DNA of 37,002 bases from Tieghemiomyces parasiticus (Eukaryota; Kickxellomycota; Dimargaritomycetes; Dimargaritales; Dimargaritaceae): NCBI GenBank assembly GCA_027575765.1, contig JANBPT010000419.1:1-37002 (forward strand), in the 5' to 3' direction. Positions 1-11,700 of this stretch are shown here, one piece after another. The translations under genes and the position numbers were made by a program. The notes below the pieces were generated by a model, which ran no database searches, was not told the origin of the DNA, and saw only the letters and a list, made by a program, of their open reading frames with translations. Each line of letters opens with the position of its first letter. Position 1 is the stretch's first letter.

Positions 1-1848
1 GAACAGCAACATGGCCATGGTGGCGGCCTCGGCCTGCGTTGGAGCGTTCCGTGGTTAGAGAGAGGAAGTAGTGTTGACATTAGAAACACTGTATCACTGG
101 GGTTCATCGGGTTAGGGATGAAACCCTACACCTCCCATGTACCTGTCTGCGCCTTTGAACTTACCGTTGAATTCTGCTTCTTGTTGATGGTGATACCAAA
201 CAACGTCGCCGCCAGTTGTTTGAGAGTCGGATGGGTCTCGCCCGGCACCAAGGCGACGATATCTCGGTAGGAGGACGTGTCACGTCGCAACTGTGGAGGG
301 TGATTGTGCTGGAATAGCTTGAGCTGACGACCTAGTTCGTGACCCACCAGGACGCGGTCCTTGAGGAGGGCGGCCACCTCCTGCTGGACAGTTTCGAAAT
401 CCGGGGCGTTCTCGAGGTGCGCGGCCGTGATGCCGTGGTCGTCTGTCCGGTAATCGGTGACCTCGGCCTTGGGCTGCACGTAGGTGTCCAAGAGGATATG
501 GCCCCGGAAGTTCACGATAGTCACCCTGGCCACCATTGGGTGGCGCCCATCGTCACCCGTGCTGATCGTGTCGCAGTCCATGGCGACGAATTTACCAGGT
601 CTGACGACGGGGGATGGGAAAGAAGGAAGGTGGGTAGCGGGTAGATCGAGGGGTTGGTGGTCAGCGGCTAAAATCGTAACAAAGGTGTTCTGTACCATCT
701 CTAACCCGGAAAAGTATGGGACACAGGTGATTACAGTCCGGGACCTAGACAGTGGCACTTACTTCAGCGCCTTGTGCGCCAGGACTGGGGTCCCGGCCTG
801 CTGGTCAAACTCGGTAAAGGCGATCCGCATGCGCCGCAGCGCACGTTCGGTATGGGCATCATTCTTGGGCACACCGTATTCTCCGATGCTCTCGGCGAGG
901 ACCTTCGGTTTCGATATGGCAGTAGAGTCCGCTGTAATATTCTCCTCGTCCCAGACTTCACTCCTAGCCTCTACCATGGCCTTCTGCTTCATTTTTTTCT
1001 TGAGCCGCAACGCAATCTGGGACTGGGCGGACTGCATGTCTTGTTCGGCGTCGAGCGATGCCACGAGGGCCGGCAGGTCGTCCGGCAGAGATGGGTTGTC
1101 GGAAAGACTGGCCAGGACGGCCTGGGCAATAGCGGCATGTTGGTGCCGTTCGCTGGCCAGTTCGGGGTCTTCTTCTTTGACCACTGTCGGGGTTTTGGCC
1201 GATGACGGAGTGGGCTTAGATTCAGGGGAGGTACGGGCGGGAGCATCTGTCACTTCCGTTTCCTCGGCCTCTTTGTCGGTACCGTCCTCTTCTTTTTCTT
1301 CTTCGGGCTCCGGGGTAGGATCCGGCTTAGGCAGGTTCATCTTTATCCTTAAGGGAGCACCCTGTCGCCGCGGTGCTTTGGCTTTGGTTTGGCTGTCATT
1401 CTCGGCGGATCTGGTTATCAGTACCGATGGAGGGGTGGTGGAGGGTGGCCAACCCATTATGTGGTCTGTTAGTAAGTCTGGTGGCGAATATACTCGTTTC
1501 TCCCGCTCGAGCAGCACTAACCAGTACGTATGAAGAAACATCACCTACCTGCGTCTCTTGTTTTTCTTCATAACGCTCGGGACTGTCGGGGGCGGCCCGA
1601 ACAGGACAGAGCCCGGGATGGTCCGGCGGGCAGGCTGTGGAGTGAAGAAAGTGGCAGGATGAATAGGTGTTCGTAGATCCCATGCAACGAGGACACGACG
1701 TGAGGTGGGGAGGGGTTTAGTCTGGAATTCAGTGTTGGTAGCGGCCGCATGAACTTTAAACTTGGCGCATGCGCCGAAATGGGAACCTCTGAGTCGATGC
1801 GGTCGGGTATATCCAACTCACCTTGCGGGAGCGGTCGAAACTAGCCAT
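1..1848 (-). CDS. REX4-family 3'-5' exonuclease-fold protein, catalytic residues degenerate (3' end off window)
   Basis: Five exons are seen on the minus strand: 1848-1822, 1634-1549, 1410-763, 600-165 and 33-1. All splice phases agree and give 410 residues before the window edge. The start ATG at 1848 sits in a CACCACCATGG context and the first exon is only 27 nt. Residues 1-60 are basic (MKKNKRRR at 31-38). Residues 60-250 are low-complexity, acidic and then helical. The DEDDh exonuclease fold follows from 257 (KFVAMDCD, ARVTIVNFRGHILLD, VTDYRT, LVGHELGRQLK, RRDTSSY). The family handles 3' ends of rRNA precursors in the nucleolus. Against REX4 the order of blocks is complete, but the catalytic set is changed: the first Asp (262) is kept, Glu is Asp264, the Exo II Asp is Gln346, the Exo III His is Asn397 and the last Asp is Ala402. 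The gene is therefore probably not an active nuclease. It shares a promoter with EXO70. The family assignment is firm; inactivity is an inference. Confidence 0.85.
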
Positions 1849-2355
1849 GGTGGTGGGGACGAAGTACCTAATGCACAAGGTAGACCTGATAAGGAGGTTG
1901 TAAAACGAAGCTCGACCAGATTCGGTGTAGACTACAACACCGTATTTTCTTGGTGTGTAGGGTATGGCGCGTTGGCTGTGGCCTGGGTAGCAAAAAAGCC
2001 TGGTGGAGGGCTAGGGGCCGAAGATTGGGAGAAAAAAAAAAAACTGGCGGGGCTCAAGTGTCACCGAATATCTGCTGAAATCTCGGACCTGGCTGGGCTA
2101 CATAGCTAGAAAGCCAGGTGGTGTCAAATCAGGGACTGTGGCTGATGGAGCCGCCACCCATTGGGTTAGCTGTGAGCGCTGCCGACCGTTCTGGACGGGA
2201 CTGCGTACAGAGGTCTGTGTTGGTTCAGCCGCATTGCATACTCCGTTACATCCGCCCATCGGCCTGGTCGTTCACTTCTGTTCTGGCTTCATTCGTTTTT
2301 CACCTTGGAACCTGAAACCGTCGGTTGCTAGCCAATTCACATCAACTCATCCGCC
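1849..2355. promoter_or_regulatory. Divergent intergenic promoter between the REX4-like gene and EXO70
   Basis: This 507-bp gap separates two start codons pointing away from each other, so it must hold both promoters and both 5' leaders. A run of A residues lies at 2032-2041. I see no TATA box in either direction and no repeat. Open frames across it are chance readings without family similarity. Confidence 0.5.
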
Positions 2356-5300
2356 ATGGCGAGCTCCCACATTATCAACTATCTGGACCTGGACGAGGAG
2401 AACGATGAGCTGCTGTACCTGCAGGAGAGTCTGGAACAAATAAACCAGCTCTCGTTCAAGGCCGTAAGTTTCGCGCAATGGCTTTGCTCAGGCAGGTTGG
2501 GGGCGGGAGGGTTAAGCCGCCCCAGCGTGATAGACGAAGGTCACCTCGGTCACTCGAACCTGTCGGTGGCCAGTCCCACAACGGTATCCTTATTATAGAC
2601 TAACCTTTCTGGGCCCCAGCTTTACCTGTCTCGGCCATCTCGCACATTAGACCAAAATCTTGCAAACCTTCGATCAGCGCCTGACCCGCCTGGACTCGCT
2701 AGTCAAACCAATTTACCAGTCGTCCAAGAGCGTCGGCCAGCTTCAACAGAGTAGGTACCCCGTTGAGGGCTACGCCCCATGCCCACAGCGCAGTATCGCA
2801 TCACCAATCACCAGCGACGACGCTAACCGCCCCATGCGAAACACTTGGCGTGTCGCTCCCTACCCAATCCAGATGTGGACGGAACCATCGCGTCCGTGAA
2901 GGACATTGTTAAGTACTTCGACGTGGTCCGGGAGGAGGAAGGAACCATTACGGCGGGGTAAGTTGGAAGGTCACGGTGGGTCCACAACTCTCCCTCGGCA
3001 GCTCACAACGCGCGCACCCCCTACCCTAGTACTGACGCCTCCACATTTTCCTGGCATCTCCCTCCGCTGTCCGTCCAGACCCAATGAGGACGATCTCCTA
3101 CCTTACCTCAAGTCCATCAACAACCTCCAGCTCGCCAACGACTTCATTCGCCAGGTGAATATGCGCAGCTGCGAGCGCGTAACTAAGCAAATTGTAAGTT
3201 AGGCCGTGGTCCTTGTCATCCGGGCTATCCGTTTCTTTATTGCCAACGTGCCCACCTAACCTCGGATTCTGGACGACCCATGTAACATTGTCACCACCTT
3301 AGAAACAACTCCTAGAGACAGGCCTGCAGAACCTCAACGAGTTGTTCCGCAAGTGGCTCCAGCAGTACAGTAACCCTGTTGACCCAACCCAGTATGCCAA
3401 TCGTAAGTTCCTTGTCATACCGGACCTGTGGCCACTTACCCACTGGCCCTGCCAGGCCTCAGGTCTCGAGCTTAACGCTGCGTTCACCGCCAACTACCTC
3501 CATACCCATTACGACCCCTTCAACCCAGCTCTGGACGTGCCGCGACCCCCGGCGGCTACTGTGCGGCTCTTGGAGATGCTGGTCACCTACCTGAGCACTT
3601 CCGAGTCGGAGATTGGCACCAAAATCGACTACTCCAAAACATTTATGGAAATCCGCGCCACCTACGTGGCCAAATCGCTGGCCCTACTCTTCGCTGCCAT
3701 TGACAGTATCCGCGTACAGGCCTCGGCTTCGGTGTACCAAAAGGGTGCCTCCCCGTTCATCACCCTGACGGCTAACTTGATCAAGATGTCCCAGGTGAGC
3801 CTGGAAGAACCGGGACGGCGTGTGCTGCTGACCCTCGGGCGTGTTGTACCTCGGGTTGCCTAGCCTAGCCAGGTCTAACCTATCATGTCACATGATTCCT
3901 TACCATATTATCTCCCTCCCACCCAGGCCGAACACGAGCTCATCAATACCGTCCTCCCGGGTGACGCCGCGGCGGATGTTTTCGTCAAGATCTTCCAGCC
4001 GCTGGTTAAAAGGTACTTTGAGGCGGCGGAGTCACTCACCCAGATCGCCAAGCGGTCCATCCAGACCGAGAAGTTCATGCTGTTCGACGTCTTTGAGACT
4101 CTCAAGTACTACCAGAAGGACCTTGATAAAGCCCTGCTCCTCACCCCACTCGAGCGCAAGACCATTGCCAACCTCATCGCGTCCATGAGTACCCCGTTGA
4201 TGACGTCGTTCGCGGAGTATATGGAGGAGGCCAAGGTAAGGCGCTGCTGAGGCTCTAATACCGTGAATAATTATAGGCCTGTAGAGCGACCCCGTATTTA
4301 CCGACCGTGTCCATATGCACTCACACAACGCCGGCCCCATCGCTCATCCCCCCCTCCGCCTACAGAATATGAGCAAGATTCCAATGCCCGCCGATGGGAC
4401 CATCTACGAGTTCACCAGCAGCGTAAGTATTCTTCCGTTGGCCGCTGTTGGCAGCCGGCCTCCCCTTACGGTACCGTTGTCGATCCTTACCTACCGCGCT
4501 AAGCACCACCACCCTCGCACACTGTCCCTACGCACACCCTTCCACCAGGCCATTAACCATATGAAGCGGCTGCTGGATCACCAAGAGACGGTTGAATCCA
4601 TGATGATCACCCTGGGCGACGGCCATTGGGGCGTAGTCACCGACATGGGGGGGGTGACCAAACCCCGCAAGACCTTCTCAGGCCAGGCCATTCTTAAGCA
4701 CTATTTCAGTAAGTCGGATATTACACATTGGAGTTAACATGGACCAGCACTCGCGACCGCATTGCAGTTGACATGCCAGGTGGCCCTCATCTTACCCTCG
4801 CTTACCGCCCTGGTCTCCTCATATGCTTCCCCCATTCCTCCAGTCGATATCCTACATATCCTGACCACCTCACTGGAGAACAAGGTCAAAGGCAACAAGC
4901 GCAGCGGCCTGGGGGTCGTGTTCCTCATGAACAACTACCACTACATCGCCAAGAACATCATGGGCTCCAAACTCATCGAGATTCTGGGCGAAAATGCGCT
5001 GCGCGGTTACGAGAACCTGGACTGGAAGTACCAGGACCATTTCTGCCACATGTGGAAGTCCTGTGTTGAGTACCTCGCCGACGAGACGAGTGGCCCCACG
5101 GGTCTGAAGAACAAGCTGGTGGGGCACGACAAAATGACCGTCAAGGACAAGTTCAAGTACTTTAACAGTACCTTGGAGGAACTTATGCGCAACCAGCACA
5201 GCTACACGATACCGGACCAGGATCTCCGCCTAAATCTAATGGACCGCGTGCGGGAGATTGTCATCCCGGCCTACACCGAGTTCATGGAGAGGTATGTGCC

Positions 5301-5527
5301 GTGCTTACTCTGTGGCACAACCATCACATCTGAGCGGTACAGTTCCCTGTTTGCTTTATGGTGCCCAATTCTCTAACTGTCATGACATTCTTTTTTTTCC
5401 GCGCCCGCTCTTTCCTAATAACAGGTACCAGCACACGGAGTTCTCCAAGAACTCGGGCAAGTACCTGCGCTACTCACATGACTCCCTCGACCGCACCCTC
5501 CAGATGGCTTTCACCGCCAAACAGTAA
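2356..5527 (+). CDS. EXO70: Exocyst complex component Exo70
   Basis: Exo70 is the exocyst subunit that binds PI(4,5)P2 and Rho GTPases and tethers secretory vesicles to the plasma membrane. Eleven exons fit: 2356-2463, 2651-2750, 2873-2957, 3079-3193, 3303-3402, 3529-3794, 3927-4235, 4366-4422, 4549-4708, 4844-5291 and 5425-5527. They give 616 residues, close to yeast Exo70 (623). The N-terminal third is helical (LQTFDQRLTRLDSLVKPIY). The Exo70 C-terminal fold runs from about residue 245 to the end, including VVFLMNNYHYIAKNI, KYFNSTLEEL and the C-terminal KYLRYSHDSLDRTLQMAF. Donors are mostly GTAAGT. At intron 5 an earlier acceptor (exon from 3463) would add 22 in-frame residues; I prefer 3529 because the intron is then 126 nt like its neighbours and the protein aligns better. 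The gene is convergent with SDH4. Confidence 0.93.
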
Positions 5528-5904
5528 CTACGCAGCCTGCGTCATCCATTTAGGCCCCTCAGGAGCCGCCTCACCATGGTCTGGTGAATTGTATCTACCG
5601 ATTCTTTCGGGCAGTCTTCGTACACGACGGATATTTTTTCGTATTCCCCATTATCTATCCCTGTGTCTATAATTACCCTATAAATACGCACCGGCGGATA
5701 TTTTTGAGTTGTCCGACGTTGCTGGGCCCAGATAAGTATAATGATTTGGGCCGAAACTTATTTTTTTGGGAGGGGACAAACCACCATTGATAGTACTATA
5801 GGGTGGAACCAGGAATTTTAATTAGGCACATCCCAATTACACTGATCGAAAGCTCGGGCGGCGATAGACGATCTAAAGGTGCTGCCGACCAATCATCCGG
5901 GCGC
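5528..5904. other. Convergent 3' intergenic region between EXO70 and SDH4
   Basis: This 377-bp gap holds the two 3' ends. It is more A/T-rich than the flanking exons (5630-5815), with a TATAAAT-like string at 5680 that is more likely a 3' processing element than a promoter, because both genes run into it. No open frame here resembles a protein family. Confidence 0.4.
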
Positions 5905-6781
5905 CTAAGCCTTCCAGGTACGCTTGACGAGCTCCGTGAGACCAATGTCGTTCGTATTAAACGAGAAGCAGCCGACAAGGGTGAGGACGGTGAAGAGGCG
6001 CAGGCTCCAGGCGCAGAGCGGGCCGAGGCGCGGGTACTTGCGCGGGTGCACGTAGTCGGTCACCATGGAGTCCCAGCCAATATGGCAGTGAAGGGGCAGG
6101 ACCACGCCCATGAGCAGGTCGGTGATGGGGTGGGCGCCGTAGGCCACTTGAGCCCCTACCAGTGGAACGAGTGCCACCGAGAGGGCCCGCTCAAAGTCCC
6201 AGTGGTAGGAACCGTGCATGCGGTTCGGCTCGTGCTGGGGCACGACTGGAGAATAGAAGGTGTGTATGTGTGTGTGTGCGTGCGTGCGGACCGGGCAATC
6301 ATTGCTGGGTTAGCCTTGGGCGAGCGTCCAGTAGTCTAGTTGGACGTGTCGCAAGAATTGGCTCTGGGGAGAACGCTGACATGTTTAGGGACACTTACCG
6401 TCAGGCAGAGCGCGCTTAGTCTTGGGGGTGGCCTCAAGGGTGTTGTGGGTTGAGGAGCCTGTGGTGGTGGTCAGCAATACGTGGAATCAAGACACCATGG
6501 CGGTTAGAATCGTTGTCTGCGGGGCCAAAACACCTATCATGGCCGCCGATCGCCCTAAACGAATGCGTTAATGGCATGCGGAACTTACTCGTATGGAGCG
6601 CTAGGGCGCGGCTCACGGCCAGGGGGGCCACGGTGCGGGAAAAGGCCGGGCTACCAGCCGGGGTGCGGGCCAGCAGGGCGGAACGGAAGGCGGCACCGGG
6701 GGTCGCAAGCGAGGTGGGCTGGTGAGCCAGTCGGCTGAAGCCAGCCAAACCGGTAAAGTGATGGGCAGCGCGGAAGGCCAT
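5905..6781 (-). CDS. SDH4: Succinate dehydrogenase membrane anchor subunit, mitochondrial (Sdh4/SdhD)
   Basis: Sdh4 pairs with Sdh3 to anchor complex II in the mitochondrial inner membrane and forms part of the ubiquinone and heme b site. Three exons (6781-6589, 6458-6399, 6245-5905) give 197 residues, normal for fungi. Residues 1-64 are rich in Ala, Arg and Ser with few acids, as in a matrix-targeting presequence. The mature part carries the family signature GSYHWDFERALSVALVPL (96-113), then YGAHPITDLLMGVVLPLHCH, and WDSMVTDYV (142-150). His137-Cys138-His139 lies where the family has its heme/quinone ligands; in yeast Sdh4 a Cys at this site has been described as a heme ligand. The C-terminus FNTNDIGLTELVKR is conserved. 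The ATG at 6781 is in a perfect CACCATGG context; an in-frame codon further upstream (6811) is less likely. A CA/TG microsatellite lies in the second intron. Confidence 0.95.
6260..6288. repeat. TG/CA dinucleotide microsatellite in SDH4 intron 2
   Basis: An imperfect alternating purine-pyrimidine tract, mainly TG units with TA and CG interruptions, lies about 15 nt upstream of the third-exon acceptor of SDH4. In the sense of the gene it reads as CA repeats, next to the pyrimidine tract of the acceptor. Such tracts change length easily. Confidence 0.85.
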
Positions 6782-8773
6782 GGTGGGGACGACGAAGGAT
6801 AGATAAGACACTGGAATGCTTGGTGGGAGAAGGGTGGTAAAGTGTATAGATAAAAACCTGAATGGGCCGGATGTGAATTAAGGGGTAGCACAAGAGATCG
6901 AGGACTGGTTGGGAATGAGGCATACATAGAGGAATTGGCGAGGTGCACTTCGGTCAACATTGGGGTGGGCTCACCTTGCAGTTGAAGATTCGCCGGCGCC
7001 CCTGCTGCACACTTTCTGCTGGTGGGTAGGCCTAGGACAGCGAGCCATCATTGCTGACCGGTGCATGTTCCCGGATAGGGGCGCGGGAAGGAAGTGGAGA
7101 GCCGCTCCCATTGATATGAAAGGCGTAGGGCCTTGCCGACGGGTAGTGACCTTGAGGTCTCAGGCACCTGACACCGTCGCCCGACCTGGTCCACTTCTAC
7201 AAACAGCCGTAACGTCACGCACCTGTACCGACAGCTGCGCAGGCTAGGCTGACTGCCATCGGGCAGGCGGCGTTGGGCGCTGTGGCTCGGATGGCCCTGG
7301 TTATCTGGGAGGAGTGAGTGCCTTCACGACCGCCAGGGCTCCAAGCTGGTGACAGCCAACGTCCCACGTCTTCATAATTGGTGCCCACTGGTAGGCCGTG
7401 CCCAACCAGCCATCACGTGTCTGACGACGGTTGGTAACGCGAGAGGCCGAGAGATAGTGAAAGGGCCGGCTGTCTGCTTGGCTGAAGCCTTGGACTATTG
7501 ACTTGGCCCCAGTCCGTCCTTAAGGCTGTCTAATGGGCCTGCAGATAAGGGGGATTGAGCTATTGTGGCTGATGTGGGCCGTATTGGCCAGACGCATGCA
7601 CGGTGGTGAACTAGCAGCTACGATATCCGCAGGTGAATGATTGGGCAGTATCCCCAACTTGTCGGTTCGGTGAAAACATTACTGTAATATCCAGCCACTG
7701 ACAGGCCCAGCGCTCCTTGGCAGCCTAAGGGCGGGGGGGCACCCCAGCATGTCCCACCGCCTATGTTAGGCGTGGTTGGCCTCTCTCCTGGTGGGGAAGT
7801 CTGTGCGAAGGGATGTGGTCGATAGTCTATACCACGGTGGGACATTCCGCTACGGTGTCAGCGTGACCCGCCAAGCGCTGGTCAGACTCCTGGGCTGGTG
7901 GCGGATGACGAGGGGAGGCAACGGGACGCGTATGCCAGATACCGGTCGGCTATGGTACGCTATCGATACCCCGACGCGCACTTGGCACCAGCAGGGCGAG
8001 AGGCTCTGTTGTGTATGGCCGGCTCATTCCCCACCCTCTAAGCCCGCTGCGTACCCAGTAATTTGAATATCCTACGGGGGACCGCCCGCGACTTGGCCGT
8101 GGCTGCCTGTCCAATCTAGCGACGACAACGCTTTCCAGTCGGTCGCGGCTGTGGCGCCAGGGTGGCCCTTATTTGGCCACCTTCGTTCGCCGCGGTCTCC
8201 CCATCTCGCCTCGTCACCCACCTCCGCTATCCCGTGGGCCGACTCCGACAGTTTGAGCACCCGACGCCTTGGACAAATCGCATTACCGACGTCGGCCCAC
8301 CACGCTTGACCTTTATCACCACATTCTAATTCTTCTTCTTAACCATCACGCCTCCCCTTCCTACCTCTTTTAAGACGCGTCCGTCAGGGGCATCCCACCT
8401 CCGTACGACACATCTCGCACTGACCGCCTCGCGTACCGCCGCAGATAGCCTGGTAACGCCTCTGCATCCGCACTCTTCATTCTACCCGTCAAACGACACG
8501 CCCGCCTCCCTCGCTCTATTCGCGCTCACGTTTCTCCATCGGACCAGCCGTCACTTCGTACCCCGTAGGGCAAGCCCACTTTTGGCCTCGCAAACTCCGT
8601 CAGTGTCGTCGTACTAGCAGGCGATAGACCGTCGTTTACCTTCGCCATCCCTGGTCTTCGTGTCCCTCATTCCGTACCTCCAAGGCGCATTCCCGCCACG
8701 TGCTCAAGTGCCTTTCTAGCGTACCGTTCGCTACATCCTTCCTCATTACATTTTTTTTTCTTCTAGAAGCGCC
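6782..8773. other. Divergent intergenic region between SDH4 and the RSC-like gene
   Basis: Nearly 2 kb separates the two start codons. The half next to SDH4 (6782-8050) is mixed sequence with scattered open frames of up to about 115 codons, none of which I recognise. From about 8280 to 8773 the plus strand becomes strongly pyrimidine-rich (many CTT, CCT and TTC runs, T9 at 8750-8758), as in fungal promoters and 5' leaders just before highly expressed or TATA-less genes. I see no TATA box. A GTGAGT string at 7312 follows a short hydrophobic frame starting at 7244, too weak to call as an exon. Confidence 0.4.
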
Positions 8774-11700
8774 ATGCCTGCTGACCCACCGTCAACGCTA
8801 CGTAGCTCTACACGGACAAAGCGTGGGGTCGCTGCCGACGCCCCCGCTACTACTTCAACCAATGCACGGCCGTCACGCAGGACTGCTGCCGTTACAGCTA
8901 GCACGACTTCGATCGCCACGGACGATTCGGAACTGTCATCCTCCGATGGGGCTTCGGACGCGTCAGGAGCTGAGAGTGACGCCATAACCTCCCACCAGGG
9001 CCGCCGCTCTGCCGGTCGCAGCCAAACGGCGACCCCTACGCGGGGTAACGCCGCGACGACACGGGGAACCCGGTCCAGTGCACGGTCGGCGAACGGCACG
9101 GACGTCGTGACCCCACCGGCTAAGCGGGTACGTGGCGCTAGCCCCGATACTGCCGCCAGCTCACCTACCCGCACCGGTACCCTTGCCCATGGTACACCTA
9201 GTAAGAGCGCCATCACCCTCCGCGCGCGCAGCGCTGCCCGCGAAGCCCTCCACACCTGGTGCCGGCTTACCTTTCGCGAGGTCCGGTACTATAAAGACAG
9301 CACCGGCCGGCTCCTGTCCAAGATATTCCAAGATCTGCCCGACGAGGAAGAGTACCCAGATTATTACGCGGCCATTAAACAGCCCACCTCGCTCAATATG
9401 GTGCGCGAAAAAATTGACGACCGGGCCTACTCCACCGCCGCCGAGTTCTGCGCCGATATCGAGCGGGTCTTCACCAACGCCTTATTTTACAATGAGAAGA
9501 GTTCCCTGGTCTACACGGACGCGGAATTCCTCTTAGTAAGTATTAGCTGGGGATCTCATAGCCTAACTCAATCGGTTGCTGCCAGCCACATTCCTTCTTG
9601 CGAGTCCGCTGACGTGCCCAGTTTAGTCTCTCTTCCACTGTCCTAATCTCACCTCCCATCCGTCCTTGCCCCGCCCGCCTCCCCCTCTGTACCCACCTGC
9701 TCCCCTTCTCAGAACCTGTTACGTAAGGCGCTGAAAAAATCACCGCCACCATTCGAGGAGTCGATCGAGGAGCGTGTCGCTGCCGTCGAACAGACAGGGG
9801 TACAGGTTGATCCACCTGTCACCAAGAAACCCAAGGGTCCGACCAACGAGGGTTCGGAAAACGGTACCATGACGGGCGAGAAATTACAAGGTCGGCGTCT
9901 CATTACCAAGAGTGAGGTAGAGGAGCTCATGGCCGCCATCGAACACGCTGACTATGATGTAGCCTTCAGCATTTTGGACCGTGTGCGGCTGGATCCTAAG
10001 GCTCTGTACCCGACCGAGCAGGACCGCCTGAAGTTCACGTGGAGTTTCTTGCACGCGGCCGGGTTCTTTGGCCGCTTCAAGATCCTGGCCAGTCTAATGG
10101 AACACGGCATCGACGTGAACATTCGCGACACGCTGTATGAAGGCACACCACTAGCCTGGGCGGCCTACGGTGACCACAAGCGGATTGCCCGGGCCCTAGT
10201 GGACCGGTACGGGGCCGATGTGACCGCCACCAATATCCACGACCAGGTCCCACTGGACTTGGTGGCCGAGGACGAGGTGGACGACTGGAGCCAGATCCTC
10301 CGCAAGAAGGGCGATGGGCGGGACCGAAGCAAAGACGGAACCCACCGGGCGGCCTCCGAAGCGCACAGCGCAGCCGACATCAGCAGTGGTGGCCGAGGAG
10401 GAGATAATGTGGTCACCACCGCCCGCCTCGTACCAGCCTTGAAAGAGATTCTAGACCTTCTAGTCAACGAAGCCGACCCCGAGGACGAGGAGCGGCCGAT
10501 CGCCGAGATGTTTATGGAACTGCCTTCCGCCGAGGACTACCCAGAATATTACGAGGTGATCAAGGAGCCGCAGGCTTTCGACCTGATCGAAAAGAAGATC
10601 GGCGCAGGTCACTACTCGACCTTCTCGGCCTTCGAACGCGACTGTCAGCTCATCGTGGAGAATGCCAAGTTTTTCAATGAACGGGGGTCTCAAATCTACG
10701 ACGACGCCGAGGCCCTTGCCAAGCTGTTCAAAAAGTTGAAGACTGAGGTTCTCACTAAGCACGGCCTGGCCTTCCTGACTGAAAAGGGCGCCATCTTCAG
10801 CCAGGTCGTCCCCCAGTGCGTTGTCAACCAGGTGGCGTACCGTCCGCATGATTTCATCCTGTACCGCCGGCCCGGTGATAGGCAGGTGTCGGTGGCCTTC
10901 ATCCGCAGCCTAACGATTAATCAGAGGTAAGTAATCGAAACCGGCTGTCCCTGCTGTGCCTCAGTTGGCAAAGTCCCTGCGCTGTGCCCGGGGCAATTTA
11001 TCATTGGCACTAACCTCTCACCTACACGTTGATTGTTCGTCGTTCCCACTTTTCTTGTTGGCATGCCAGCGGCGAGCCCTTTTTCACAGGGGTATGGTTT
11101 TACCGTCCCGACCAGGTAAGTGATGCAATCGATGATCCCCTTGATCCGAAGGTGTGGAGCCAGAGGTGGGTCCTTGTGAACTTTGACTCTCACCCGCAAC
11201 CACCCTTCGTCGTCGACCACTGCCTCTTCCCTACCTTCTTTAGACCTACCACGCCGCGACGAGGACGTTTTACCCCAGTGAGCTCTTCCTAGGCGCCGCG
11301 ACTGACAACATGCCCATGGCGAGCGTCCTCGGCAAATGCCTCGTAATACCAGTTAAGGACTATTTGAATGGTAAGTCTGCTGTTGGCCCTACCGGGCCAA
11401 TCGCTTTTGCCGTTCAGCGCGCACCCGCGGTCTTTCTACCCAGGACACTGCAGCCCCCCACATAAAGCCCACCCTTACCTAAATCCCCTCCCCCTTCGTT
11501 TTGCCACTCGTGAACTACAGCCCACCCGCAGAACATTCCCGCCAACCGTATTTTTCTATGCGAATCGCGCTATGACGAGAAGAAGCGAGTGTTCCAGCCC
11601 ATCAGGGATTGGAAGAGGCAACTGGGTGCCGACTACGAGCCCACCGTGCCCTTGATTCCACGCCCAGCCCCGATCAAGCTGAGTAAGGTGCCTTCCCCGC

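Noticed and set aside
484..1533. 349-codon plus-strand open frame opposite the exonuclease-like gene
   Set aside because: It is the shadow of the minus-strand exons and is rich in Ser/Arg/Val as expected of an antisense frame; the minus strand has the family motifs.
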